DNA of 64,000 bases from Eutreptiella sp. 'Long Island Sound 2002' (lineage: Eukaryota; Euglenozoa; Euglenophyceae; Eutreptiales; Eutreptiaceae): contig OZ038378.1 in NCBI GenBank assembly GCA_964036045.1, forward strand, positions 143,402,910-143,466,909, read 5' to 3'. Shown piece after piece: positions 49,915 through 61,592 of the stretch (position 1 is its first letter; every line of letters begins with the position of its first letter). The translations under genes were made by a program, and so were the position numbers. Below the pieces are notes generated by a model. That model saw only the letters and a program-made list of their open reading frames with translations. It was not told where the DNA came from and did not search any database.

Positions 49915-51966
49915 TAGGTCCAGGCAGACCCCACGCCCCCGGCGGAGCCCCCAGGAGTCGCCCCAGCGCCAGTGCCCCCTCTCTCACCGCGCCCTCTCAC
50001 CACAGCGCGGGCCGCCGCAACGAGCGCGTGCCGCCCGGCAGTGGCAGTGAGGATTGGCGTGATGAGTGGCTCAGCGCGGAGTACCACAACCGCCGTGCTC
50101 CACCGCGGACACCGGTACGCCCCGGACGCCCCGCACCAGCCCCGGAGCCAATCCCAATGGCTGGTGGACGTTATGGTGGACTCAGGGATAAGGTCCCCAG
50201 AGGAGACGTGGAGTGGGATGTCGGCAGAGGTGAGGACCTGGACCTGGACCTGGAGGAGTTCGACATTTCCCCGCCGCGTGGTGTACGACGGGAGGCCGCT
50301 GAACGCAGCCGCCGGCGCCGTGATGAGGAGGCATACATGGAAGGAGTACGGCGTGAACATCTGGGTTCAGCGTACATGGAGGAACCGCGGCGTAGCCACA
50401 GGGATTCCATGGAGGAGATGGACGTGGCGGCCGTGGGAGTCCGTGGGCGAGGCCGATGGGAACCTTGGTCGACCTCGCGGCCCGGCGTTCATGGTCTCTA
50501 AGGCCGCGGATGCCGCCGTGTGGGAAGACTTGAAGGATATCAAGCCCCCCATGTACGATGGCAACCCCCTCAACCTCGATTGCTTCTTGGAGAAGCTGGA
50601 CGATTGGGGGTTGACCGTCACTGAGGACATGGATCCCGCAGATGCGGAGAAATATGTCTTCAGGCGATTCAGGTACCGCCTGCCGGAAGTGCTCCAAGAG
50701 CTATACTTCGTGGCGACCAAGGAGGGGAAAATCAAGACCCTCAAGGAAGCCAAGAAGTGGCTCAACGAGCAGGAGCGGGTGGACGCTCCGCAGGTGGCAG
50801 CCAAGCGGTGGAAGTCCGTCAAGCTTCAGCATGATGGACGGGAGATCCGCCTACGGGACTGGCGAGACTTCCGAGGGCAATACACCCTCTTCCGCCGCAA
50901 CGTGGAGGACTGGAACGAGGGTGACGAGCAGGCTCGCCTGCTCTCCATGCTGCCGGAAGCATGGATCAAGAGGGTCACCAAGGAGGAAGCCAAGAGGGCC
51001 AAGTCGGACCACACGGTCAAGATGATGCTCCCCAAAGAGTATCATACGAACGTGGTGGCTTGGACGAGGAAGGACGTGGCCCGGGATGTCAAACGGCACT
51101 CCCTGCGGAACGCTCTCCTCATCACCGTCTCGGGCGATCGCGAGAAGACCGCGATGTGGCGCCTTGACGAGTGTGACGCGAGCGGCCAGACCATCCGTCT
51201 GCAGGCCATCCCGGCGCGGATGAGCTGCGACGAGATCCTGGAGTGGGTTGGAGAGGAGGTGCTCAAGGAGTACCGGAACCTCCACCACACCCGCGGGTTG
51301 AGGCCCGGCGACCGCGACGTCAACTACGTTGGCGAGGGACCTGGCGGGGAAGCTGCCATGGACCCAGCGGGAGCCGATGGCGATGAGACTCTCGTCGACG
51401 ATGACGACGACGATGAGCCCGCCGAGATGGCCGTTTGTGCCTTCGTGGCCAACAACCTGAGCGCGGGGAACAACCGGGGAAGCTGGAAGCCCCTGCAGCC
51501 GGGTTGGAAGAAGAAGGAGAAGAGGGACCCCCGCCGCATTGGCGACCCTCCGCTGTCCTTTGGGGAGTTCATACGAGCTCACCCTCAGGGCTGTTTCGTG
51601 TGTTATGGGAGGAAGAAAGGCTTCAACCATGACCACCGAACATGCCCCACCCACCAGGCTGACACGGAGGCCTACAAGAAGGCGCACGGGTCGAAGAAGC
51701 GTGCACCTGCGGGTATCCGGGAGGCCAAAGTTGAGGTGGACAAGGACGAGCTCTCCAAGCTGATGTCGGTGGGGACCGAGTTGGCAAAGGAGATCCAGGA
51801 GATCAAGAGTAACTGGGTCCCCAGGTCGGACAACAAGAACAAGGAGAACAACCAGAACGACCAGAACAAGGACAAGGACAAGAAGCCTAGGAATAGGAGG
51901 AAGAAGGGTGTCAATGAGGTTGATGCGGAGGAGAATACCCCTACTTCCACAACCGACGCCCCCTAG
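49906..51966 (+). pseudogene. gag: Gypsy-C gag, 3' part: capsid-like region and CCHC-like finger
   Basis: From about 49906 to 50490 the coding frame is the third one (EDWRDEWLSAEYHNRR, acidic DLDLDLEEFD). Near 50480 it shifts again into the frame of MVSKAADAAVWEDLKD. From about 50540 a retrotransposon gag core is clear: MYDGNPLNLDCFLEKLDDW, WKSVKLQ, AWIKRVTKEE. A finger C-x2-C-x8-H-x4-C (CFVCYGRKKGFNHDHRTC) lies near 51590-51645. It ends at TAG 51964-51966, after which the same frame is open into protease. Two frameshifts show decay. Confidence 0.75.
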
Positions 51967-52968
51967 CGGAGCCCCTGCAGCCAAGGGCCCCAGCTAGGGC
52001 GGTCGCAGGATGGTGTCGTGGGAAGCGCCACACCATCCCAATCGGGAGTCGGTAAGCACAAAGGGACCGCCGCGGGCGGAAGGCCCGGTCCGGCACCCAG
52101 TCGCGATGGCGGGGTGAGGGCAAGTGAAGGCACGAACCCTTGCACCCGTCCATCCTTCGCGACCAAGAATGTGTTTGATGTACTTCAAGATCTATCCGAG
52201 GGTATCGGAGGATCACCCGGACCGCAGCTGGATGCTGCAGATGGGCAGCCTGAGCCCATTGTCCACGACCTGCACCAGTCGCTTGTTGAGCTTCTGGAAC
52301 GGCCGGAGATCCTGAGCTTGCACGCCGTGCGCGGAGTTGGGCGCGAGCGGCAGTTGCATCTTAAGGTCCGTGCCTTATGCGGGGAAGTGGAAAAGGTCTT
52401 CGACGTGTTGGTCGACACGGGAGCACAGGTCAGCTTGGTCAAGGCTGGCCTACTTCCGCCAGAGTGTTTGACCGACAGTCGGAAACCTGTCAGGCTGAAG
52501 GTGGCGAACGGCCAGTACATGGTGGGAGGCATGAAGGAAGCGGCCATCGGGCTGCAGTTCGTGAACCATCGTGAGCTGAGCCGCCCAGACCTCGGCAAGG
52601 AAATCCTCCTGCACGGTCGCTTCTACGAGGCCGAGATGGACTGGGACATGATCGTTGGGTACGACTTCATGATGGAGACGGACTCCGGCGTTCTCCCGGC
52701 TCAGGCCTCCATGACCCTGTACCAGGACGACCAGCTCTCGTGGCTTTCGTCACCTGAGCACCATGTGGAATGCCAATGGATCCACCCCGAACGCAATCAA
52801 CTCGAAGTAGCCGCGCTGGGCACTGAGCCAACTGGGCCAGCAAACCAGGAGTACGGCGTAATGCCGGAAGTGGCGAGCCGAGTGGTTGCAGACCTGGGAG
52901 CTTCGGATCTGGCCCTGGATGCGTTCTCTTCAGGAACCTCCGCCCATCTTCGGATTTGTGAGAAGTAC
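51967..52968 (+). CDS. pol: Gypsy-C Pol, protease part and start of Dam-like region
   Basis: In frame with gag across TAG 51964. After a basic linker the aspartic protease appears with VLVDTGAQVSLVKAG (about 52408) and WDMIVGYDFM. It then reaches LALDAFSSGTSAHLRICEKY, resembling the first strand of a Dam-like module (compare VELFAS in Gypsy-A). A TAG at 52969-52971 interrupts this module, and the frame continues unchanged (SAKDFAWRKHW). The protease would process Gag-Pol. Confidence 0.8.
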
Positions 52969-52971
52969 TAG

Positions 52972-55788
52972 AGCGCCAAGGACTTCGCGTGGAGAAAGCA
53001 CTGGGGTCCGCATCAGGGCTTGATGTGGATCCATTGCCCCCGTTGGGACATTCCAAGAGCGATAGCGAAGATTCGCAAGGACCGCTCCAAGGCAGTGCTG
53101 GTTGTTCCCATGGGATGCACCGAGGAGGAAAGTACCCGACATTGGGTGGTCTCATTGACCAACATGACCTTAAACAAGGTCGTCCTACCGGCTGGAGAGA
53201 GTGTCTATCAGGACGCTAAGGGACAGCCCATGCCACCCCAGAGATGGCCAACGGAATTCCACTATGTGGATGGGGGCCTTGATCAGGCCGACGCCACGGA
53301 TTTCGTGTGTGTCAACCGCATCATAGCGGAGCCATGGCGGCAATGCTTTGCGGTTCCCCCTGTTGACATCGGAGAATCGGAAGACCCCCTCACTGAAGAG
53401 GAGTTGGATCTGGTTCAGGGGTATATGGATCAGCTCTTTCACGACTGGGGAAGCCAGCGTGAGGGCAAGGGCCAGGACAAAGCCTGGTGGGAAGTGGACT
53501 CGATCGTCTCTGGTTCCTATGATGGGAATACCTTCGTGCAGAGGGTGCTGGATCACATGTCCAGCCAGGACGAGCCAATCGGAGGGAACCCACCCACCTA
53601 CGGCGATCTGTTCCGAGGCAAGACCAGAGATGGCCCTTTGGGCCACCTGGGAAGACCACCTGAGCCGAAGCCGAGCGGGGTCGCTACCCCTCAAGTAAGC
53701 TCAGTGGTCAAGGTGCCCGGAAAAGCCAAGGCGGAGTCCGATGATTGCCCCAAGATCCAGGCATTGAGGGCCAGGCTGAAGCAGAAGTATGGGGACACCT
53801 TCTTCAGCGGAAAGCCTGTGTTTCCCCCACCGGTGCGTGGACCGTATGGCGAGGCCAAGATACGACTGAAGCAGGACCCCCGTGTGTATCGGCACCGGGA
53901 GTTTGCCCTGAGAGGCGAGAGGAAGGAGGCCATGGAGAAGATCCTCCGTGACTACATCGAGAGAGGCTGGCTTGAGCCGTGCCACTCCGAGTGGGCCTCT
54001 CCGTGTTTCGTCGTCCCCAAGAAGGTGGCCGGAGAGTGGCGGCTCGTGGTGGACTACCGCGGCCTGAACGCCCAAACGCAGCACGACAGCTATACGCTGC
54101 CCCTCATTGAGGAGACGCTGCAAAAACAACACCGGCGGAGGATCTTCACGGTGATTGACCTGAAACATGGTTATCATCAGATGCCTCTCGCCGAGGAGTC
54201 CCGTGCCTGCAGGGCCATGAGCACCCCACTTGGACCTCTCCAGTGGAAGGTGATGCCCATGGGCGTTACCAACGGCAATGCGGCTTTTCAGCGGATGCTG
54301 GAGAACCTGCTTGAGCCGGTGCGTGACTGTGCGGACCCCTTCATGGACGACGTGATCATCGCGCCCGGGGACCCCAGTATGAGCTACGAGGAGCTCTTGG
54401 AGGCACATGAGAGGGACGTCACTCGAGTGCTGGACCTTCTGGTTCGGCACAAACTCACGGGCAGCAGTGACAAGGCCACCATTGCGGTAAGCGAGGTGGT
54501 CTTCGCTGGCCACGTAGTTGGGAACGGGCAGCGAAAGCCCATACCTGGCAAGGTCACTGCGATTGAGCACTGGGAAAAGCCCAAGACGGTCTCTGAGCTA
54601 CGGGCGTATCTGGGGTTCTGCAACTACTACTCGGGGTATATCAAGATGCATGCCGAGTATGCAGCCCCCATGACGACCATGCTCAAGGGCAACCGAGAGG
54701 AGACCAAGAAGGGGTCCAAGAAGGCTCTGGTCTGGACTGCTGAGTCCGACCCTGCCTTTGAGGGGATGAAGCAGGCGCTGCTATCCGCAGTGGGTCTGCA
54801 CCTCGTGGATCCCGACCGAGGGTTCGTCCTGCGCACCGACGCTTCCGACTACGCCGTTGGCGCTGTGTTGGAGCAAGTGCTTGACGATGGGAGGCACGTG
54901 CCCGTGGCCTTCTGGAGCCGAGTCCTGGCGGAAGGCCAGAGACGGACGTGGACGCCCTGTGAAAAGGAGGCGTATGCCATCGTCATGGCTCTCAGGAAAT
55001 GGGCTGGGTACATAGCCCTTTATCCCGTCACCGTCTGCACCGACCATCAGAGTCTGCAGTCGTGGCACAAGGAGCACGTGGACACCCCCTCAGGTCCCGC
55101 CTCCCGACGGGCAAGATGGCATGAGACCCTGGCCAAGTTCGATCTCACGGTTGTGTATATTCCTGGAGAGGATAACACCGTGGCGGACTGCCTCAGTAGG
55201 TGGGCCTATCCCGCCAGCAAGGGCATGACGGATATCTCTGCCCATGGCGATGAGGCTGAGACCGCTGAGGCCAAGAAGATCATTGAAATGGAGCGCCTGA
55301 TGGAGGAGGAGGGTGCTAAATGCTTCGTCGTCATGGCTGCGGATGCCCCCCTCGGAATGAGGATGGGCAGAGCGGTCAGAGTACTCGCCCCTGATGGAGC
55401 TGAGTCCGACAAGCACCTCTTCCCTGAGTCCTGCCTCCAGGACGACTGGACCGACGACTACGCTAAGTCTGAGGCCTTTGCGGCCGAGTATAGGGCTGTG
55501 ACCGACCCTGATGACGGGCAGAGGTGGCAAAAGGGACTGACTGAGGAAGATGGCAAGCTCTACCGGAACGGTAAGCTGCTAGTACCAGAGTCCCGAGTGC
55601 TCGAGCTATGTGAAGCTTGGCACCACCACATGCTGCACCCAGGGGTCAAGAAGCAAGCCCTTGACATGCAGCGCCGGTTCGAGACCGACCATATCGGTCT
55701 CTACACCGCCATCAAGAAGGTCAGGAAGGGTTGCTCGGTCTGTCAGGCCTGCAATCCCGATAACCGGAACGTCAAGGGGGAAGCCCAA
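52972..55788 (+). CDS. pol: Gypsy-C Pol: rest of Dam-like region, RT, RNase H, integrase zinc domain
   Basis: Same frame as the protease. The first 60 residues (AWRKHWG, LMWIHCPRWDIPRAIAKI, AVLVVPMGC) parallel the Gypsy-A Dam-like module, but its NPPF is HCPR here, so any catalysis is doubtful. RT: WRLVVDYRGLN, FTVIDLKHGYHQ, WKVMPMGVTNG, and active site PFMDDVII near 54340. RNase H: LRTDASDYAVG, EKEAYAIVMAL, CTDHQSL, then the connection region to IPGEDNTVADCLSRW. Integrase zinc domain: HHHMLHPG and CSVCQAC near 55625-55755. It ends at TGA 55789-55791, and the same frame continues into the integrase core. Confidence 0.9.
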
Positions 55789-55791
55789 TGA

Positions 55792-56655
55792 ACTCCGGTT
55801 CCTGACCAGCCCATGGAGAGCGTGGCCACGGACGTCTTCTCCATGCCCGAAGTCCACATTGGCAAGGAGACCTTTGACTGTGTTGTTCTTTGTGTGGATC
55901 GCCACAGTGGCTACGTAGTAGCCGTTCCGGCACGCAAAAAGGGGTTGCTTGCCAAGGAAGTGGCAGTCATGATGATTCGTCATTGGCTGACCGTCTTTGA
56001 CATCCCCCGCACCATTTGCAGTGACCGAGGGCCCCAGTTTACTGGTGGCTGGTTCAAGGCTATGTGTTCCCTCATGGGAATACGTCATGCCAAGAGCGTC
56101 GCCTATCTCAGCCGGTCTAACGGCCGGGCTGAAGTGGCTGGACGGCAGCTGTTCGAGAAGCTGCGCAAGATTCACATCACCAATCCACGTCGGAACTGGT
56201 TTGAGGAGATGTGGCCCGCTCTGAAGGCCCATCATGACACCCCCACTCCGGGTGGTTTGTCCCCTCACCAGATTCTGTTCGGCAGGGACCCCCTTGGTCG
56301 GGGACTTCCCTTGTCTGGTGATGGTATGGCGATGGATGCCAAGGAATTCTTTGCGCGGCAAGAGGCAACGGCGCGTGACATCCGCCAGCAGCTCGACAAG
56401 GAGCATGCTGGGCGTCAGAAGTCCGCGCCGAGCTCGACAGCGCAGAAGGTCAGGGTGGGAGACCCGGTGTGGGTGTTCAGACCCCGCCCTATGGGTACCC
56501 ACCGCACCAAAACCTGGTTCACACCCGGAGGGGTGGTCCGCAGGATTGGTGAGGACACCTACCGCATCAAGGTCGGTCACGGACAGTTCCGGGAGCGCCA
56601 TGAGAGTCAACTCCGTGTGCGGGAGCCCGACCTCCGTGGCCAACATGACCCCTGA
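55792..56655 (+). CDS. pol: Gypsy-C Pol: integrase core
   Basis: In frame with the preceding block across TGA 55789. Starts TPVPDQPMESVATDVF with the first catalytic Asp, then CSDRGPQFTGG (second Asp, near 56025) and SNGRAEVAGR (Glu, near 56125), a standard DDE spacing. The C-terminal part (VRVGDPVWVFRP, TWFTPGGVVRRI) is a GPY/F-like SH3 segment. The TGA could be a CGA mutated by one transition. Ends at TGA 56653, after which the chromodomain lies in another frame. Confidence 0.9.
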   Translation, partial: TPVPDQPMESVATDVFSMPEVHIGKETFDCVVLCVDRHSGYVVAVPARKKGLLAKEVAVMMIRHWLTVFDIPRTICSDRGPQFTGGWFKAMCSLMGIRHAKSVAYLSRSNGRAEVAGRQLFEKLRKIHITNPRRNWFEEMWPALKAHHDTPTPGGLSPHQILFGRDPLGRGLPLSGDGMAMDAKEFFARQEATARDIRQQLDKEHAGRQKSAPSSTAQKVRVGDPVWVFRPRPMGTHRTKTWFTPGGVVRRIGEDTYRIKVGHGQFRERHESQLRVREPDLRGQHDP

Positions 56656-56942
56656 GCTACGCCGCACATGAGGCTGATTCGGACGACGATTATGCTGAGC
56701 AGGACGACTATACTGTCGAGAAGATCCTGGCTCAGCGTCCGAACGCCTCGGCACCCGGAGGCCTGGAGTTCAAGGTTCGTTGGCAAGGCTATGGGCCGTC
56801 CCACGACACCTGGGAACCCGTCTCCTCGTTCGTGCCGCGGGTCAATACTCCATTCATGGAGTACATTCGCAAGCACAAGACCAAGATCCATGTCTCGGAC
56901 TTGGCAGCACTCACCCGGGCGATTGCAGCCAGGGGTGCCTGA
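56655..56942 (+). pseudogene. Gypsy-C chromodomain, frameshifted from integrase
   Basis: Frame offset from the integrase core by one base. After an acidic stretch (HEADSDDDYAEQDD) is a clear chromodomain: YTVEKILAQR, LEFKVRWQGYG, HDTWEPVSSFV, then a basic tail and TGA 56940. Chromodomains guide integration to marked chromatin in chromoviruses. A single indel near 56650 best explains the split. Confidence 0.8.
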
Positions 56943-58403
56943 TCAGCACCCTGAGCTCTCCCCTGATGCAGTTTGGGCACTTGTGTGGTCGACGGATCGT
57001 CCCTCACTTGCTTGCTCTCTTACATCTTTCGGTGACCTGCCATCAGAGTGGCCATATACCCCCCCCTGCTGAATCCAGAGGAGGATGGCCCCTCTCTTTC
57101 ACTTCTATTAGTCACTCCCCCCCTGCTGAATCCTTGGGAAACCAGGTAGGGCGACTGACCTTCATATGTTCTGAGCTCTTAGGGCCTGGAAGCCCATACG
57201 ACGTTGCGCAACGGATGCCGCTGTCATTGGCATTGCAATTTTTTTTGGTGTGTGGTCTGGTTCCATGGCACTTGCGGAATCCAGACCAGTGGACGTGTGT
57301 CTGCAGACTATATATGGCCTGAACTCAGGCGTTTTCTTGCCCACCCTCCTGCATATGCCTTATCCTAACCAGGGCGTTGTTTGGCGCTCTGTCCAGAGTG
57401 TGTTTACACGCCTATTTACCCAGGTTATTGCTTTTTTTTTTGTCCCCCAGGATATGTGCATCTGTTTGTTAGCCCATCACTGAGTGTGGACTGTTTTTTC
57501 CCCCGAAGGGATGCGAATCGGAATACAAGGGCGCCCTGAGTCGCCATTTACATGCTTTTACGTAAGGTCCAGCCTGGACCAGTACCGAAGTACAGATTCT
57601 TCTGATTGAGTGCCTGTGATACCGTGTGCCCTAGTGGCTGTGATGTGCTGAGATCCTGATGGCGCCTGAATGCACTCCCAGCGGTCCGCCACTGTCAGTC
57701 CCAGTGTGAGCCTACCGACTCGCAGACGCACTTGCAGTCGGGTGGCGGCCTCCGGTGCTCCTGACCTCGGTCAGTCTGCCTGGAAAACTGGTGGTTTGAG
57801 GAGTCGACGCCTCCGCCCACACTGCATGGGGACTCCCTCATGTATGGCCTTCGTGGTAATAGGGCGAGGGAAAAGAAGGCCTTGATGCCCGATCCCTTAA
57901 GGAGGAGCTCGTTCGGCTGTACCACTCTGGACTCGCGTCGTGGATATGGACATGGTGCGCCCGAGGAAGGACCTGTGGGGACTCTCCCCCAGCCTGCGGG
58001 CCTTGGGAAGCTCCGGGTAGCCTGATGGATCTTTGTGGTCGCTTTCGACCTGTGGGACCACCTCGGTCATCGTGTGACGCCTATGTTGGCCGTGTATGCC
58101 ACTGCCACTGTGGTGGTGACCGTAGCAGCCGGCACCCGGTGCGCCTGGTATGGGTTAACGGGTCCTTTGGATGCCGAACAATCGCCGCCAGGACCCGGGA
58201 CTTGATACTTGATACTGTACTTGCAGTTACTGACAGCTACAGCACCGTACCTGTCTTACTGTGGGATTTGGGCAGCCTAACCTGCGAATCAGCCTGAAGT
58301 GAGGATGTGACACCCCCCCCCCCCTCAGGGGATGGTCCTGGGTACCCGCTGCCATGCTTGGGTGTTATCGAGCCCCCCCAAGGGTTTGCTATAAGGAGGG
58401 GGG
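56943..58403 (+). other. Gypsy-C 3' non-coding region
   Basis: About 1.45 kb with no supported ORF. CCCCCTGCTGAATCC occurs twice (near 57060 and 57119). It ends with a polypurine tract ATAAGGAGGGGGG (58391-58403) directly before the 3' LTR. Confidence 0.6.
58391..58403 (+). other. Gypsy-C polypurine tract
   Basis: An AAGGAGGGGGG run abuts the LTR start TGAAGCGG, the expected plus-strand primer position. Confidence 0.8.
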
Positions 58404-61400
58404 TGAAGCGGTACCCAGAACCCCATGACCATGGTGGGATGTACAACCGGTCTCCGTGTGCCCACTAACCTCATGTACGGAGGGGAAGACGCCCGGTGAA
58501 GCCCGGTGAGGGCCCGGCAGGAGCGTGTCCCTTGCTGTAAAGCCCCCGTGACGGCATTCCGGCCACTTGGGGCATGTTACCATGTACCGGCAAACTACCA
58601 TTTGCCGGTATCTTACTATTTCACTCCAATCTGCCCCGCACCGCCTTCGGCCGTCGATTCGGCAACCTAACCCTAACAACAGATGTAGGTAAGACGTGTT
58701 GGTGTGAGAGATCTGGGCATTTCAGCTATTAGCGGCCGCATCGGCAACCGATGCGTCGCCCGCTGAGATTTACACATCAGAATATCAGGAATCAACAGGG
58801 TTTTATTTTCATATTGTTTCCGTAAATTTTCACGCTTCCGTTCTGATAATCAATGTTTTGACTGCTGGCGGTTGGCTCGCGACTTTAGCGTAACCGCCAG
58901 TTTAACTGTTATTTAGAGACATTTTAGCGCAATCCGTGACGAAGACTCTAAAGTCTTCAGGAATTGCATTGATGCATCTGCAATTTTCACATTGTACACT
59001 CGCAACCTTAATCCGAATTTTTCAGGATGTCGAAATCGGATTTTCGACTTCGACATCCCCGCACTTGATTTGACCTCTTTCGAGTGGACCTACGTGCTTC
59101 CCTATGCACAAATCAACTTTCCTTTTGTCTTGCCCTCCATTTGTCTTAGAGATATGGGCAAAACAAAGTTGATTCGTGAGGCCACTTGTGAGGGTCATAT
59201 CTCGTGCTACCTGCGAGGAATGACAATAGGGAAGCATGGGATGTATTCACAATACTCCCGACGTAATTTAGGAAGCTTTATACGCCTTGCGTCTCTACAC
59301 GTGCGCGCTAGCGTAATGGATCATGGTCAAGAGGGTAGAGTTTGCGTTATAACTCTTTGGCCATGATATTGCGTGGGTTAAGATAACTTTCGAGTGTAGC
59401 GCGCGAGTGTTGGTGTTGCATAGGAACTTTCCTTGAGTTCCTATGAGCGATTGACACAAAGTTATGCCCTTGGAGGGGCATGACATATCGTGGGGGGAGC
59501 TACCTTTTTGGGCAGTATGTGGTATGTGCCATGTGTTGTCTTGCGTGCCCATTTGGCGGGTTTGGCTAAGAGCGATACACCCACCAATGGACCTCATATT
59601 GCACGAGGCCCTTCCTTATACTCCCCACGATCAATTGCAAGCCTAACCTTCGTGGAGGGAAGGTTGTGTGGCGATCCCAAAGCGATGCGTTGGGAGCAAG
59701 GTGTGTGTTTTGCAATTTTCCATATTTTCATGTGCCCACTTGGGAAGTAGCGCTCGTGACCTTTCAAAGCGCCCCAAGTGGAGCACATATGTGGAATCGA
59801 AGGTCATTGGTGTCAAGTCATTGTGTTTAGAAGGATTGGTCGATTACTCAATCCAAGCCGAAGATATTATAATATATTTGTGCGCCTTTCAAGGCACTTT
59901 TGAGTTTTTTTCGCCAATATTGCTGTTTTTTGCCCGTCATGATGTCAAGTGGCGACCGTGTATCTCAACGTTGCGCTCAATTGACATCATGACTCAAGTG
60001 TATTCTGGGGGTACATACTTCGGTGCCCAACATATCTTGGACCCGGTGAATAACTCCTCTTGGGCTTGGCATACCGTGGCCGCCATGTTGGCGATTTGGG
60101 ACTATCCCAAATCATGGGCTCACTTGGCGACCCTGCCATTCCCAAAACCGGAGGAGTTGGGCGACGCCCAAAAGATATGTTGGACACATATGACTTGATA
60201 CCAATCCTATGGCACACTCCGGTCCAAGTCGGGCATGTGCCTCATTTGCCCCAACCATGAGTGTGCGCATTTCGGCCATTTTGAGCAATTTTCCACATTT
60301 TCTGCCCGCCGTGCACCATGTTCAGCTACCTCGTGCACGCCGGACGCATGGACCAATGGACCATATATGACATGGGTGTTATGTATATTGGTCCCCATGG
60401 TTCACACACCACGTGGGCGAAGCGGAGCAACCTTCGTTAAGGTGCTAGCCCAAAGTGAGTGTGGACAATTTTGCCATTTTGGCATTTGTGGACCCAATTG
60501 AGATTGTCACCACGCCAAGTGGCATGGAGATCTTTGAGAGCCAAAGTCATGGGAGTCTCTGTTGGACTCCCGGTGGATCGCGTATGGAATGGTGGATTCG
60601 ATCTCCAAGCCGGCGTGGAGATATACTATTGGGAGCACCCCCGAATTTTGGCTCATTTTGAGTAGCCAAAATGACCCCCTTTTGGGACCCCAATTTCACC
60701 CCCCCGTGTGGTCAATTGGCGGCCCCATATCTCTTTGCCCACAGTGAGCCCGGACCCAATTTTAAGTTGTACACTCAGATGGGAGTCCTAGGTCCTGCCT
60801 CCTATCCTGTGAGCCATTGGGCCTGCCCTGGCCGGGCGAGCCACGCGTGAGAATGATGCCAATTTTGGTGATTTTGGCATCATGACCCCACCTGACGAAC
60901 CCTTGGCGCCCTGATGCCGGGACCTCAGAGGGAACCAGGTTGGGTGAGGGCTCCAGAGAGTTCGTACTCGAAGAGCATAGGGTCAGTTGCCTCGTCCCTA
61001 CCTCTGGCGGGTCCGGACGAGGGGTCAATTTTGGAGATTTTTGAGCTAAGGTCAGTTTGGGCTGAAACAGCCCATTTTCAGCTACCAACTCCTGGGGGAT
61101 ATTGGCGGGTCCATATCTCTGGCTCAGAGAGGAGTTGGGACCTGCCGTTAAGGAAGCATGGGGAGCCACCCTCGGTTGGCCTTGGAGCTCCTTGGTTCCG
61201 GGGAACCCGCCTGTGGCTGGGCGAGACACCTCCCCTATTGGCAGGGTTTCAGGGTCCGGACTGAGCAGGGCATGGGTTGTGTTTGAGCCCCCGCCCCCAC
61301 CAGCCACTGAGAGGGTCGGACCTGGGATTGGGATATGAGTTGGGACTGAGTGTCTATTGTCCTGTGATGCCCTTACCCCAGTCCAGTCTTAACCCCATGT

Positions 61401-61588
61401 GTACATATCCTGATGTGTTGCTGTACATACTTTTGTTCCCTTGTTTCAGAGTGGCAAGGATCCTGAAACGCTTTGTCACATGACACCAGCGCAATGATGC
61501 CCCTGTGAGCGTAGTGCTTTGCCTGCCTGCTCACTTGTGCGTGTCCACCGCAGCGTCCCGTGGCCAGGCCCCCCACGGGAACGCGTCA
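58404..61588 (+). repeat. Gypsy-C 3' LTR (3185 bp)
   Basis: Partner of 33664-36850; two single-base deletions near 60255-60275 account for the length difference. Confidence 0.95.
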
Positions 61589-61592
61589 TCAG
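61589..61592. repeat. Target site duplication TCAG (right of Gypsy-C)
   Basis: Follows the LTR end GCGTCA. Four bases rather than the commoner five. Confidence 0.8.

Larger units (their letters stand above)
33664..61588 (+). mobile_element. Gypsy-C: giant Ty3/Gypsy-like element with 3.19-kb LTRs, containing nested Gypsy-B
   Basis: Direct repeats 33664-36850 and 58404-61588, starting TGAAGCGG and ending ACGCGTCA, are flanked by TCAG on both sides. Total length 27.9 kb, about 17.5 kb without Gypsy-B. Internal order: gag-like frames, TAG, protease, Dam-like region, RT, RNase H, integrase, chromodomain, 1.4 kb non-coding, polypurine tract. Several frameshifts and stops show that this copy is damaged. 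In the first 900 bp or so of the LTR pair I count 13 differences. Confidence 0.93.

Noticed and set aside
49915-49917. TAG as another readthrough site in Gypsy-C gag
   Set aside because: The coding signal already changes to another frame just before it (VGPGRPHAPGG, EDWRDEW), so this stop lies in a non-coding frame after a frameshift.
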